Shown one piece after another: positions 34,121 to 46,700 of a stretch of 64,000 bases of DNA. The translations under genes were made by a program, and so were the position numbers. Within the stretch, counting starts at the first letter, position 1. Each line of letters begins with the position of its first letter. Source of the DNA: Helianthus annuus (lineage: Eukaryota; Streptophyta; Magnoliopsida; Asterales; Asteraceae); assembly GCF_002127325.2 (NCBI RefSeq), contig NC_035445.2, positions 87,259,912 to 87,323,911 on the forward strand, written 5' to 3'. Below the pieces are notes generated by a model, which was given only the letters and a program-made list of their open reading frames with translations, did not search any database and was not told the origin of the DNA.

Positions 34121-34909
34121 CTACTTCGCCTTCCAGATTAGTAACATTCTGATTTGCACCATGTTCACCGACTGGGTTTGTTTGACTTGAAAGCTGAATT
34201 TGCTACCCCTCAGAATCTGAATCACCATGATCAAATACGGGCATGTTCTCAGATTCTTCATTATCATTCTATGCCGTCTGATTATCTTGAGCAACTTCAT
34301 CTTGTTGGACATCATCATGTTCACCAGCATTGCTTGGACCTGCTTCATTGTCATTTGAAGTTTGCCATGGTGGCCTTGAATACTCGGCTGGGAACCTTTT
34401 CTGCGATGACTCATGCTCTCGCAAAATATCAAACTCATCAAAGAAATCTTCATCTTCTTCTTGTCCTTCCATCATGTCAAACGAATCCCATAACTTGTCG
34501 TAATTATAACGCCATGAATCTCCTGGATTTTGTGGCGGCATTGTATACCCTTGACATTCAACATTTGGAGCTTCAATAATCCGCTTCAACCTTGGAACGA
34601 AGACACGTCGTAATGGACTTGCATAACCAATGAATATCCCTTCAATACTCTTCGCGCCAAATTTTCAAAAAGGTTCTAGAACTGTACAGGGTGACCCAAA
34701 CGGTTCAAGATATTTCAGATTTGGTTTGCGGTTATTGATCAACTCAAAGCATGTTTTGTTGAATTTCTTAACAGTGAGAACTCTGTTGAGCGTATAGCAT
34801 GCGGTGGGACTGCTTCTGCCCAAAAATTTATCGGTAGCTTTGAATCAGCAAGCATTGTTCTAGCCGTTTCAATTAGCGTCATGTTTTTACGTTCTGCAAC
34901 TCCATTCTG
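34121..34909 (-). pseudogene. Element D integrase C-terminal region and linker, frameshifted
   Basis: Related text is spread over different frames. An acidic linker (34589-34269, GQEEDEDFFDEFD) is open. The rest of the integrase, including its third catalytic residue region, lies between 34590 and 34909 and is broken by stops. Confidence 0.65.
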
Positions 34910-35842
34910 CTACGGTGTGTATGGAGCACTAAACTCATGCAATATACCTCTTTCATCACAAAATTCTTCCATCTTGTTGTTCTTGAACTCAGTACCATTA
35001 TCACTTCTAATTCTTTTGATACGCCTTTGGTACAGATTTTCAATCTTTTTGAACAACGCCATCAAACTGTCAAATGTTTCATCTTTCGACTTCAAGAATG
35101 AAACCCACGAAAATATGGAATAGTCATCAGTAACCACAAGACAGTAACGATCTCCTGTAATACTTTTCACATTCACAGGACCAAACAAATCCATGTGAAT
35201 TCTCTCTAAAGGTCTTGAGACTGAATTGACTTGCTTTTTAGGGTGTGACTTATTCTTCTGTTTACCTTTGACGCAACTAATGCACTCCCCTTCCAGATGA
35301 AAACCTTTGATGTGAACACCCAAAACTAAATCATTATGAACCAAATGATTTATTTTTCTTAGATGTATATTCCCCATCTTGCGGTGCCACAATCTTGATT
35401 CTTTCTCTGTTGCTCTAGACACAAAACAATGATCCTGACCCGTGGTAGTAGTAGCTACGCTCATGTCCAACACGTACAGATCATTGACTCTTGGTGCCCT
35501 CATAGTAATCCATTCTTCCGGGATAACAAATCCTGGCTTCAAGATCAAACATTCTTTGTCAGTGAAGTGAGTGGTATACATCCTGTCACAGATCTGTGAA
35601 ATACTCAGCAGATTGTTCTCCAGCTCAGCAATGTAGTTAACTCTTTCAAACGTCAAAATCCCATTGGATAACGCTCCTTCACCAATAATCCTACCACCTT
35701 GATTTCCTGCGAATCCTACATAACCTCCATTGATATTTCTAACATCATATAGCAATGCAGTCTTCCCTGTCATATGTCGAGAAGCTCCACTATCCATAAT
35801 CCATCGTGAAACGATTCTCGGAAGCTCCTGCACAAACCACAA
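34910..35842 (-). CDS. Element D protease and integrase N-terminal segment
   Basis: 310 codons. Protease active site WIMDSGASRHMTG, then GAG-pre-integrase region (SRLWHRKMGNIHLRKINHL, GECISCVKGKQ, giving the His/Cys zinc site). The integrase core starts at RIHMDLFGPV (first Asp) and reaches RSDNGTEFKN (second Asp). The frame ends at SAPYTP, just before the usual catalytic Glu region. Confidence 0.92.
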   Translation of the reverse strand: MWFVQELPRIVSRWIMDSGASRHMTGKTALLYDVRNINGGYVGFAGNQGGRIIGEGALSNGILTFERVNYIAELENNLLSISQICDRMYTTHFTDKECLILKPGFVIPEEWITMRAPRVNDLYVLDMSVATTTTGQDHCFVSRATEKESRLWHRKMGNIHLRKINHLVHNDLVLGVHIKGFHLEGECISCVKGKQKNKSHPKKQVNSVSRPLERIHMDLFGPVNVKSITGDRYCLVVTDDYSIFSWVSFLKSKDETFDSLMALFKKIENLYQRRIKRIRSDNGTEFKNNKMEEFCDERGILHEFSAPYTP

Positions 35843-36030
35843 AATGATTTAATTACTTCAATAAAGATGCCGATTCATGCTTCACGATCAAGGAAGCTCC
35901 GGCAGGTCAGGTTTTTCACATGAAGAAAATATCCACCCAAGCCTGACCAGCCTTGGGTGATACCGTGTTATCTTCAACTTTCCCATTTTGTTTCTTAGAA
36001 TTTTTAGCCTGAAGTGGTGGAAAGTTTGCA

Positions 36031-38531
36031 TCATCCACAATTGGAACTGAATTCACCACTTCTTTTCACTTGTGGAGTTGAAGTTTGTTTCTCTATTTTA
36101 GGCTTCCAAACTTGTTGAGCCGACGCAACCCGTTTGTAAAATTTGTCATTTTTAGTTACCATATTCCTTACGGGTTCAGTTTTGACTTTGATGTTATCAT
36201 TTTTCACAACCTTTTTCTCAACAAACAATGGAGCTTTTCCCTTAGGATCAACTTTCTTCTTTTGAATCACAACAATTTTCTCTTTTTGAACCTTCACAAC
36301 TTCAGTCTTAGGCTTCAAGTTGGTGCACTTTCATGCAATATGTCCAACTTGATTACATTTAAAGCATGTTCGAGTGTCAACAACTCGACTTGTGCCTTCA
36401 GACTGAGGCTATGAAGCTTTCTACTCAAAGAACTCTTTGTTCGATTTCGAAAAAATCTTTTTCTCTTCATCAGACATTGAACTTGAACTGTTCACAAACA
36501 CTTTCTTCTCCACATACTTCTTGTTTTGGACATTTCTCTTTTGATAACTCTTACCACCCTGATAACCACCCGACCAATTGTTTCGATTGTTGTTATAAAA
36601 CCTTGGTGGAACAACAAGTTTCTTGTAGTAAGCTTTATCTTTCTCAAAATTCATTTGCCTTTTTGTTTGTTTTAAACTTTTCAATTTGGACAAATCAATT
36701 TCAATCATTTTGAACATATTTGTTAGCTTGGAAACATTTACATTCTCCAGAGGAAACTCAGAATCTGAATACAACTTATCCGATCCCGACATCTTGTACA
36801 TGACAAGATTAGGTTCATCATTTGAGTTGTTTTTGGACTTTTGTTTCGGAATGTATTTGTCCAAGAAACATACATCTTCCTCAGTAGTGTCACTGTCCGA
36901 TTTTAGAACATTTTCAACAACACTTTTTACCACTTCAGTTTGGACACTATCGTCATCGGAAGATGTAAATGTGACATCAATGGTATCCGGAAGTTTCACT
37001 TCATTTTCATCTTCAATATCAACCAACCCAGATTGCTTTTTTCGAATAATTGTCTAGAACTGGTGGTGGAACTTGATGAAAACCCACCCCGGTTCCATCT
37101 GAAAAGACATCTTCGCCAGCTTTGTTTTTGCCTATGGGTTTTGGAACAATGTGTTGCAAAACAAAGCTTGCGGAGTTGTAACTTTTTAGCTTCAACTGGA
37201 TTCGCTCATTTTCGATTTCAGCTTCTTGAAATTTAAGCTTTAACTTTGCAATTTCATCCAGTTGTTGATTGATTAATTCTTCTTTTATCCTAAGAACACT
37301 CTACAGATGAACATTTTCTTTATATGTTTTACCATTTCTGTCATCAGCATCTTTAACCGTGCTTTTAAGCTTCTCAAATTTTTCAGTGATCTGACGATTT
37401 TCAAGAACTAACTTCTCATTTTCTTTCCTAACCTTTTCTTGGTCAATTTTATCATTTTCAATTTTTTTTGTTAATTCTCTTAATCTGTCAGTTGAAGCTT
37501 TCAACATTTTATCACGGTCAAGAATCTGATCCTCAACACTTCTGACTCTTGCAGTCATCAACCTTCTTACCATTGAGATAGGTGATTGTACTACAAACTT
37601 TGCATTCTTTGATGCAATTTTTGCAGTCAACATCACCATTGACTTTCTTACCTGACTCAGTCATTGACGCGTTTGAACTGACCTGGATTTTAGACTCAGA
37701 GACGGATTTAGAGTCTACCTCAAGTGCCTTAGCAGCCAGCACCTTGTCAGCCATCTTTCCCAAGTTTTTAGCATTCAACTCTTGAGTCGTGTCAATGATT
37801 CCATCATCTATCTTCTTTGACGTGTCGTCTTTTTCTTTCTCTTCTTTCTCTTTCTCTTCTTTCTCTTTCTCTTCGCTTCCCCACCATTTTCTTTGCCAAT
37901 AATTTTCTTCATCAGCAAGTTGTTGAATTATGGTTTCCATATCGAGGGTCTTATCATCAATAGCAATGTTTCCATCGGGGTCAAGATAACATTCCTTGTC
38001 TGGATCCCATCTCCTCGCTCCTTTTGCTTCAAGATAGATACAAGATATTCTGATCATTCTGTTCTGAGCTATCATCTTTCTGTAAGCATACTTCTGTTCT
38101 TCATTTCTGGTGTCTTTAAAAGGAACAGGTTCAGTAGATCTTGCCATGAATGCATATCCAACCGCATCCTCCTCAGGTAACAACTCGCTCCAGTCGAAAC
38201 CTTCATCATCATGAATTACCGCAAGAGCTATAGATTTCTCTTTGTTATCCTCAAGCTGCTTCATTATTGGCGGCTCCGATTTGTTCTGATGATAAATCGC
38301 ATTCTTGTAGTAATCTTCTCTGAATGGGTTTTCAGACTCATCGGCATAAGCATTCCGGCATTCACGTTTAAAGTGACCTTTCTGTTTACACTTGAAGCAT
38401 GTCACTTTAGACTTGTCAAAGCCCAACTTGGTAGATGGTCCACCAATCGACTTCCTTCCAGTTATCTCCATGAAATGCTGTGCCCGACGAACTGCACTGG
38501 CCATACACCACCTTATGTCAATTAATTCCAT
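36031..38531 (-). pseudogene. Element D gag C-terminal part: zinc knuckle, coiled coil, Lys/Glu-rich region
   Basis: Pieces in three open stretches. 38531-37533 has the CCHC knuckle CFKCKQKGHFKREC followed by an acidic region and a (KEKEE)n tract at about 37800-37870, coded by a CTTTCT-type microsatellite. 37639-37301 is a coiled coil (Lys/Glu heptads). 37026-36421 and 36318-36031 are charged low-complexity segments. Stops and frameshifts separate them, so the original gag-to-protease frame is lost. Confidence 0.75.
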
Positions 38532-38653
38532 CTCCTCAGGATCAATCTGATCGTAATCTTCTTTGTTAGGTTGGTGTTTCCAATCTTCCCTGCTACAAGA
38601 CTTTCATACGATTCTAGCACCGATGCTAAGAAAACCATCTGTTGTTTAGCAGA

Positions 38654-39655
38654 CTACTCGCTGAAATTTTGAGCGTTCTTTAAATCTACAGCGATGTTGC
38701 ATTGAAATAGGTTCTTTGCATCTGATTGGCTTGAATGTGACGAAGAACCACTGTGAAATCCACTGCTTTGACTTTCTTTGTTTGATGTGTTGAGATTTTC
38801 AGCAGAAAATGCAGTCTTTGGAGATGTATTCTTTGGCATCATGCTTTTTGGATAATACAAATCCAAGTTCTGTTGATAAAATGAGTGATTGACTTTGTGT
38901 GATTTCTTTATTTCTAGCTCGTGACTCTCCAGTCTTTCAATCAACAAATCTACAGTCAACACTTCTGGCGGCTTGATAGTATTCTTCAACATCAATGCAT
39001 AATATTGCCAATCCATCTCATCTGGCAATGAATCAAACAATTTGTCGATTAGCTCTTCTTGAGAATAGAAAATTTCATGCCTCGCCAGCTCCAGCTTCAG
39101 GTGCCCAAACCTCTCAATCATTTTAGAAACTGATTCATTCTTTAAACAACGAAATAAATCAAACTCTTTTCTTAGCAGTTTCTTTTTATTTTTCACTATT
39201 TCTACACTTCCCAAACATTTAACTTTCAACTTTTGCCAGAGATCTGTAGAAGTCTTGTACTCGATCAAGGATATTATATCTTCTCGAACAAATTGAAATA
39301 GCAGTGCGATGCATTTTTGCTCAGCAACAAACGATTCTATCTCTTCAGCTGTCGTTAAGCTTTCACTAGTTTTGCCTCCATCAATGTATCCATTCTTTAG
39401 ACTCTTCCAGCTGGGATAAGCGAAAGTCTTTAACCATTCTTCGAACTTCTTTGCCCACCGACTGTACTCTTCGATAACCATCAACTTCGGGGGTTTGTTA
39501 TAAGTTCCAAAAGCACTTTCCATACCCAAGGCATCCGATAAGCTTTTCTTTGTACTCGGCGTGTTCTCATTGGTGTGGCTAGAAGATGTATCGTCGCCAA
39601 AATTTCCAGCAAAGGCATACATGTCGCTAAACGGATTCATGAATAGATCATCCAT
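38654..39655 (-). CDS. Element D gag N-terminal (UBN2-type) segment
   Basis: 333 codons from MDDLFMNPFSDMYAFAGNFG. It includes SRWAKKFEEWLKTFAYPSWK, STDLWQKLKVKCLGS, SVSKMIERFGHLKLELARHE, ELIDKLFDSLPDEMDWQYYA and LTVDLLIERLESHELEIKKS, the pattern of the copia gag (UBN2-type) domain. It forms the particle shell. It ends at a stop before the zinc knuckle segment. Confidence 0.9.
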   Translation of the reverse strand: MDDLFMNPFSDMYAFAGNFGDDTSSSHTNENTPSTKKSLSDALGMESAFGTYNKPPKLMVIEEYSRWAKKFEEWLKTFAYPSWKSLKNGYIDGGKTSESLTTAEEIESFVAEQKCIALLFQFVREDIISLIEYKTSTDLWQKLKVKCLGSVEIVKNKKKLLRKEFDLFRCLKNESVSKMIERFGHLKLELARHEIFYSQEELIDKLFDSLPDEMDWQYYALMLKNTIKPPEVLTVDLLIERLESHELEIKKSHKVNHSFYQQNLDLYYPKSMMPKNTSPKTAFSAENLNTSNKESQSSGFHSGSSSHSSQSDAKNLFQCNIAVDLKNAQNFSE

Positions 39656-39710
39656 CTTGCACGTACCTGAAAATCAGCAAACACTTAGAAAATTTTTAAG
39701 TTTTGAAAAA

Positions 39711-40060
39711 AAGCAAGTTCAAGCGGAATTACTTGAAGCGGAAAAGCTTCAAGCGAAATCAGAAAATACTTTCAAGCGAGATCAAAATTTAACTAATTTC
39801 GCTTGAAATCACACTAGTGTTTCAAGCGGAATTAGCTTTCAAGCGGAATAAAAACAATCTTTCAAGCGGAATCTGACTTGATGTAATTTCGCTTGAAATT
39901 GCACAGAATTTCAAGCGGAATCAACTTTTTCGAGCGAAATCAGATGAAAATCTCAAGCGGAATTAACTTTTAAAGGTGTTTCGCTTGAAATATTTCAAGC
40001 GGAATATGATGACGTCATGTTTTTCGAACCAGATTTCAAGCGAAATCTCAAATTTTTGTA
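39711..40060 (-). repeat. AAGCGGAAT/AAGCGAAAT repeat cluster in the leader of element D
   Basis: About 15 copies, in both orientations, of a word close to TTTCAAGCGGAATT or its inverse in 350 bases between PBS and gag. More copies lie in both LTRs, and the extra 54-bp block of the 5' LTR contains an inverted pair. Confidence 0.88.
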
Positions 40061-40238
40061 TGAATTTGATCGATTTTAGGTCCAATTCTCTCAGGGATTA
40101 GTTAACACTGTGATACGCTTGATATATGTCAATTTCAGATCATTTTCACCACTGAAACATGTTCAAATCAGAAAAGAAAAGGTAGAAGAGTGAAATCCAA
40201 TGATTTGAAGCTGTAATGGTATGAACTCCTCGTCCTGA

Positions 40239-40250
40239 GCTCTGATACCA
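40239..40250 (-). other. Primer binding site of element D (tRNA-iMet)
   Basis: Minus strand TGGTATCAGAGC, 2 nt after the 5' LTR end at 40253. Confidence 0.92.
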
Positions 40251-40252
40251 CT

Positions 40253-40768
40253 TGTTGGATCGTGTTCGTGACCCTAAACAGTCAGTAAAGGCAGTTCATC
40301 ATTGATTACTAAGGCGGAATCAAAGTAAACAACGTCAACACAGCTTATATCCTTTTAACTTTCTTTCTATTGCTGATTGTGAGCTTTTACACGTAAATCT
40401 GACAAGATTTTTACAGCACTTCGTCTCTAATCACATGTCCTAATTCCGCTTCAACTGTTTCAAATGAAATCATCACACTCCTATTTATAGACCCACTGAT
40501 TCCGCTCGAACTGACATGACCAATCCAAGCGATATCTGATTCCGCTTGAAATTACTCAAGCGAAATCACCAATATGCATTTGGAGCGGAATCACCTGAAT
40601 AACTTGGAGCGGAATATCAAGACTAGCAGATTTCGCTTGAAATGACTTCTTGTCATTTCAAGCGGAATTACATGAATTATCCCACTTTCTTGATTTCCAA
40701 CCCTAATCAAACTATCTAGACCTAAGACTCGAGTAAGACGTAGTAAAAAGACATTCAGTGCACCAACA
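40253..40768 (-). repeat. Element D 5' LTR
   Basis: 516 bp. TATA box on the minus strand at 40489-40482. It differs from the other LTR by about nine substitutions and a 54-bp insertion that holds an inverted pair of the AAGCGGAAT word. Confidence 0.92.
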
Positions 40769-42800
40769 CTTCGACTATCTCAAACCTTAGCTTTTTGCCC
40801 ACAGATATTCCCGTTTCATCCATGATACGCTACCAGTTTGAATACATCACTAGATGGGTGTTGTCATCAGGTCTTCTAGGATCTCTCCTTATAAGCAGCT
40901 CTACGGTAGTCATTTTGCTGGTGTTCTCGAACGAACTTCCTCGGTATTACCTGTAAAGGAAAATTCTTTCTTTAGTTATTCATTCAAAACAACATATACT
41001 TTAAGTAATAACAGATAGATCCAACATCATAAGTAAAATCAACCATATTAAAAGTAGATATGTAAATACCAAGTTGTGTGTCTCTATAACATGGTATTCA
41101 AAGTGTTTCTTATAATGTGGACGTTTTTTGCGGTGTTAGTGATTGGTACGGCTATAGTGATGTTTAGTCTCCCCGTGAAGTCCAATCCCATCTTTGTTAA
41201 AAAATCTTAACAGTGAAGTTAAAGTGGTCTTCAGGTGTACTTCCCATCCATTGAAACAACAGTTGGCAGCTTTCCACAAGTCATTTTCAAAGCAAAAAGT
41301 TGTCCATCCTGGTCCCATAAAACCAGCAGCCAATCCCTTTTTGTTTTCAGGAAAGAAAACGTAATACATATCAACTTTACTACTCTGCTTTGGTCCATGT
41401 ACTTTTGCAACCAAGTTATCAATTTTTAATCTCCTTTCTGACAACAGCTTCAGCAAATCGTGTGATAAATGCTATAATTTTCATACATTTCTGAAATGTC
41501 ATATTAGACTTTATATAGGATACAAAATATAAATTAGAAGTTTTTCTAACAGCCCAAAAGATACACTGGCAATATATAAAAATAAGGTAGCAATTTTTAA
41601 CCTGCTTGAAGTATGTTTCTTCTTTAGCCTGTATCAAGCAATCATGAACATAATCTATGTTCGAGCCATCCTTTCTAATCTCCAATCCCTCATTGTTCAA
41701 AACATTTATCTCAAATTTTACTTCTTTCAATTTTTTTAAACACAACTTGTCTATATTCTTATTTCTATAAGTTTCAACAAACCAAGTATGACCGATGCTC
41801 TGTACTGCAATCTTATACTTAAAACCCGTATAATCAACCAACTTTATGGCTTCACACTTCCTTGGTAATTGGTTACTCATTATCCTTGGAAGTACCTATG
41901 TATATAAAATACACAACATTTAATATATCTTTAATTTTATAAATACAGTTTTTAGCATACAATTGTGATTTGAGTTAATTTGTTCTAAGAATATAGCTTA
42001 CCAATCCCTCACTTAGGTCTGTCAATTCAGATACATTGATAATTATCATAAACTCCATCTGAAAGTAAAAAATACAATAACGATTAAATACTAAAACATA
42101 AAATCAATTGTATCAGAAAAGCATTCTATTTAAGGTATAAAAAATATCCAACACCCTCTAGGACCAAAGTTATATGTTGTCTACTTCAATATGGTCCCTA
42201 CAACCAACAATATGAGTCTAACACCGTGTAAAATGAAATTTATTGTTGTATAATAAAAAAGTATTATATGACATTAAAGTTTTCAAATATCCATGTTTGT
42301 ATCAACTTCAAACTTCAATTTTTTTTTCAGCAGCCAAGGCTATATTCACTTACAAATCAGACATCTGAGTACTATAAACTGGTTGTAGAATATTTTATCA
42401 AAATTAAGATTGATAGAACAAATATATCAATACTACATGGCAGTTCATATAATAATTCTAAAACCATTCGTAAAATATACAACCAAATATTTATGAAACA
42501 ACATTATTTCAAATTCTTATTTAGATGGAATGAATCAAAATGTAACTAAACAAGTTGATATAAATCTTATTATAAAATAAAGAAAACAAGTTCATATAAG
42601 TTTATCTATTTTAACATCAGCAGATTATGATTTTGATGTCTATATAGGTTGAAATGAAGAAACTGAAAAGAACATGTCAAAACATAACTGTAAAATACAC
42701 AAGAGAGCAAAAAATATACCTGATCTAAAACTTTAAACTTCTGATCGTCAAGTCTGAAGAAGAAGAAATTGTAAAGTTTTTTCGCCGGAGAAGAAGACAG

Positions 42801-43727
42801 AAGATTGTATGGGATTGTTGAAAATAAGATACTTATATATTAACTTCTAATTGTTTATTTATTTAACTTATAATAATCTTTAATATCGGGATTTGAAAAC
42901 TATTTTTAATTATGTAAATATATGAATTAATAGATAAATTTTTCTTATTTAACATTAAATTTATATTGAAGCAGTGGTTGATGCCGTGCTAAAATTACAT
43001 TATTTTAAAGAAAAAGAGGGTAACGTATAAATTTTACAAAACTTAATTTCAACCAACCAGTGTAAGTGTAACATCTGTATTAACTCCATTAATATACTTT
43101 TCATCTCCATTATTGAATATAAGCTTCAGAAAACATATTCGGAAGTTTTCTCACATAATTTTCGTATCAAATTGGAAAGGTTCTATTGCATAATATAGAT
43201 TACACACTATAAAACCAAGTATTGTTTCTTTGAATATATTGTTTGTATTATAAATGTTAGATTAATCATTGTTTGATGATATGAGTATGTATTTCTCACC
43301 GATAGCGTTTCATATTCTTTGTTGAAGTAATAATAGTTGCTATAATCCGGTGTACTTTTATCGATTAAGTACTGCATTAACTTAAATGAAGTTTAAGATA
43401 GGATTCTCTGTCACAATTTGTGCATGCATCTTCTTGATGTTGTCTTCTACATTACGATTGGTAAATCAACCATATAGTTTTTGGTTAATGTTCATTTGCT
43501 TAGCTGTTGTGAGTGATGATGATTTTCATTTTGTGCTTTGTTTTTGTAATACCTTAAGTGTGTGATTATACAAATAGTCTGGTTAATATTTGGTACTTTT
43601 GTTTTTTAAGTGCTGATTTAGTTTAAGGGATGTTAGTGATGTTTATTTTATGATGTTGTTTGTCTATGACTTTTGTTGGATGTTGTTCATCTTTATAACT
43701 TGTAAGTTTAAATTCTTTATTGCAGAT
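42801..43727. other. Shared upstream region of two divergent B3-type genes
   Basis: AT-rich DNA between the 5' exon of the minus-strand B3-like gene and the first coding exon of the plus-strand B3 gene. Part near 43380-43727 is probably 5' UTR or intron of the latter, since an acceptor (TTGCAG) precedes its ATG. No ORF of note. Confidence 0.55.
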
Positions 43728-46700
43728 ATGAATCCATCCAATCGAACACCATCCTTTTTAAAATTCCTTAGTGAAGATGATTTTATATTTCTGGTATGTT
43801 TTTTAACTTTCTTGCTACTATTAGGATTCTATATTAATTTTTGATGTAAGATGTTAGTTAACTACTGTTGCAGAATATACCACTTGATTTTGAGAGTCTG
43901 TTGTGGGGCAAGGAGGTCCCGTACGGTCGAATTGTAGATCTACTTGATGGTGATAAATCATGGTTAGTACGAGTAAGGAAGAGAGATGATCATTGTATAT
44001 TTACGGATGGATGGACAAAGTTGGTTAGAAATTGTTGTTTGAAAACCAAAGATGTTGTATTGGTAAAAGCTATTGGAAGTTTGTCATTTGTTGTCTCATG
44101 TTTTAAAGAAAATGTCTACGAGAACTCTTACCTCTCAGCAAATACTAGACCTGAACTTGGCATGATTGTAAGTAACGATATATTATTTTGTTACTTACTG
44201 TAAACATTTTTTTCTAGCTCAACAACTTGCTAACATATGTTTACCCTTTTAACGTCTATTTCCTTATAATCTTAACGTCTGTTGACTAACCTTTTTAACT
44301 TCTGTTGGCTGAGTCTTTTAACCTCGGTTGACTAACATCTGATATTTAAGATCTGTCCACGTTGCAACCTCTGCTGGACATAATAGATGACAATTGTTAC
44401 GAAACTTCTGTTGGATAGCAACAGAGGTATGTAATAGTTGATAGCCAACAGTGGTTACGTTGTGTGTAAATACTATAACTACTGTTGACTAACCCTATAT
44501 AGTAATTCTCAATTTAACTTTTATTGACTAACCCGTTGTAACTTCTGTTGATCATTAGTTCATATCAAATTTGTAAGTCTGCACTAATTACTCCTTTGCT
44601 TCTTCTATAGCTAATTGCTGACAAATTTTGGAAAGAATTCTATGGTAAAAATTACGAGTATAGGATGGCAACTATCTATGTTGGCGATAGGTTTTGGAAT
44701 GTGATGATGTCACACCCCGATATTTCCATGTATTACCGGTGGGCCTGATAGGGAGTACCGTGACGTAGTTGATATCATCATAGTCAAATAATCACAGTTT
44801 AATGCACACCGGAAGTCTTGGTAGAAAATAATAACACAAACCGAAATGAAAAGTATAATTAAATACTATACATGCGGTTGTAAGTGGATCCACATGCGGA
44901 AGTCTTACAAGATTCTTTGATTAATGCTCAGGAGCTTCCAGCCAATTTCGCATAGTACCTGCCACTTAGTCTTTTTGAAAAATACGTCAGTTTACACTAG
45001 GAAATACAATTAACTGACTATTTTGAAAACATTATGAAAATTGATTTAAATGCACAAGGCACAAATATTCTTTTATAACTTGGGACAATTATATAAAAAA
45101 ATCTTGTATGCAGATTCACATGTTTGTCGTACGTTTAGGGCCCAGGATAGAAGCCGGGACAAGACTAACAGACACACCACTAGTATAAGCCCACAAGAAG
45201 TTATCCTCACGAGTGGGATACCATTTTACATACGCAACTGTCAGGTGTATGCCTACACCCCGTGCTTAAGTCGTGGCCATTTCAAATGAATGAGCCGAGG
45301 ATATCCAGGACACGGTCATTAAACCCCAAATGCTTAAATCAAACAAAACAGATTAAAACGGATTATCTCAATGATTTAACAGCTAATTGATTAAATATTC
45401 AATACCCGACCAAGCGGTAATAATTTACCGTATCCCAAGCCCGTATAAGGGAAAATAAGTTAAAAGTATTTACCTGAGCTTAAAATGTAAAATTTGTATT
45501 CTAGGTCATATATCCTACTCAACAAGTGTAGGTAGCTTTTACTGTGCTCCTAATCTGGAATGAAGGTTTTAATAACCTATTAGATTCCTAATGGGTCTTA
45601 TTTTAAGTTATAAACTTAGACCGGTTAGTTTAAAGAAAGGTTTACGGTACGTAACGCAAGATTAAGCGATGACCGGATTGGAATGTGATTTAAACCCAAC
45701 AAGTATGAAAACTTGTATAAAATGGGTAAACTAAATACATTCTGGATTTTGAAGTAAAAATGATAAGGTTTGACCCATTTCGGTTAATTTATGCAAACTA
45801 GTTATATAAACCGCACCAAACACGTATATGCATAACGGGTAACCGGATGAGTCAAGTACAAGTTACATAAGTTATTATGCTTAAAATATGTTGTGATATC
45901 AGTATATTATCAACAATTATGCCCCGTGAATTTAAAACCAATTTAAGTCCCGTAAGGTCATTTTGGTCATTTTAAAGTTTATAAAAGAGATTTAATAGCA
46001 AACTGAGGTTCTGGTCTAAAACATTCAGTAAAAATATTTATTTTATCAAGTTACATCAGTAAGATATCATACATATGTGTGGTTTACCATTTATGGCCAA
46101 ACTATGCACCGTAGGGGCATTTTGGTCATTTCATATATGCTTTTAAGGTCAAATTTGGAAGTCTGAGTTCAAGACTTATACTTACTGTTAAAGTATTAAA
46201 ATTTATTTTTAAAATCAGTAGGTAACAAGTCTTAGGTGCTAAATATGGTTTTAAACCATACTATGCGCCTAATTAGCGTAAAAGTCGATAATTGACGATA
46301 TTCGAGATGTTTATGAAATTCTGAGATTTTGATCAGCCTTAACTGTTTAAAATATTTTATTCATTATATAACATCAGTAGGAAAAGGTTTGGTATGTTAT
46401 TGATATGTAAATCTCATTCTATTAATGAAAATGGCATTATCGTCAATTACCGAATTCACACAAGAACTCTATGTTACGCTCAGTATAAAATCTGACCAAA
46501 AATCCCTAAAAATTATATCATAACCGTGGGTAATAAGTTTGGTGCCAAAAATTGGGTTTAAATATGTTTATGTTAAAAATGCAATTTAATTAACAAAAAG
46601 TTTCATTTTACGATATCTTGCATAACTTTAGTTTGAGACCAGAAACTGATGTCAAATTTATTGGACATACTTATAAATCAGTAATAAAGCTTTTTGTTCT

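Larger units (their letters stand above)
30238..40768 (-). mobile_element. Element D: Ty1/copia retrotransposon
   Basis: Minus strand, 10.5 kb. 5' LTR 40768-40253, PBS 40250-40239, repeat-rich leader, gag with UBN2-type domain and zinc knuckle, protease, integrase, RT, RNase H, a 1.6 kb 3' non-coding region, PPT 30711-30701 and 3' LTR 30700-30238. The PR-INT-RT-RH order defines copia. Flanks CTTCT (30233-30237) and CTTCG (40769-40773) are a 4/5 target duplication. Several frameshifts and stops inactivate it. LTRs differ by about 2% plus a 54-bp indel. Confidence 0.93.
30189..42800 (-). pseudogene. Decayed B3-like gene, minus strand, split by copia element D
   Basis: Exons with consensus splice sites: one ending at 42720 (encoding FFRLDDQKFKVLDQ), 42058-42002 (MEFMIIINVSELTDLSEGL), 41895-41602 (98 codons, VLPRIMSNQLPRKCEAIKLV at its start), a fourth from 41490 to about 41139 and a last exon from 40950. 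The fourth contains a GPGWTTFCFENDL segment like the GW-F core of B3 domains, with a 1-nt shift. The last exon encodes a B3-like IPRKFVRE and SVGKKLRFEI with another 1-nt shift and a TAG. Element D sits inside it (30238-40768). Without D the frame runs about 16 codons further to a TGA at 30191-30189. B3 domains bind DNA in plant transcription factors. The family call rests on motif similarity only. Confidence 0.55.

Noticed and set aside
41231..41429. Second reading frames over the fourth exon of the minus-strand B3-like gene
   Set aside because: Shadows of the longer 41456-41139 frame, which carries the GPGWTTFCFENDL segment.
42268..42549. 93-codon plus-strand ORF
   Set aside because: AT-rich, lies antisense across the first intron of the minus-strand B3-like gene, no motif.
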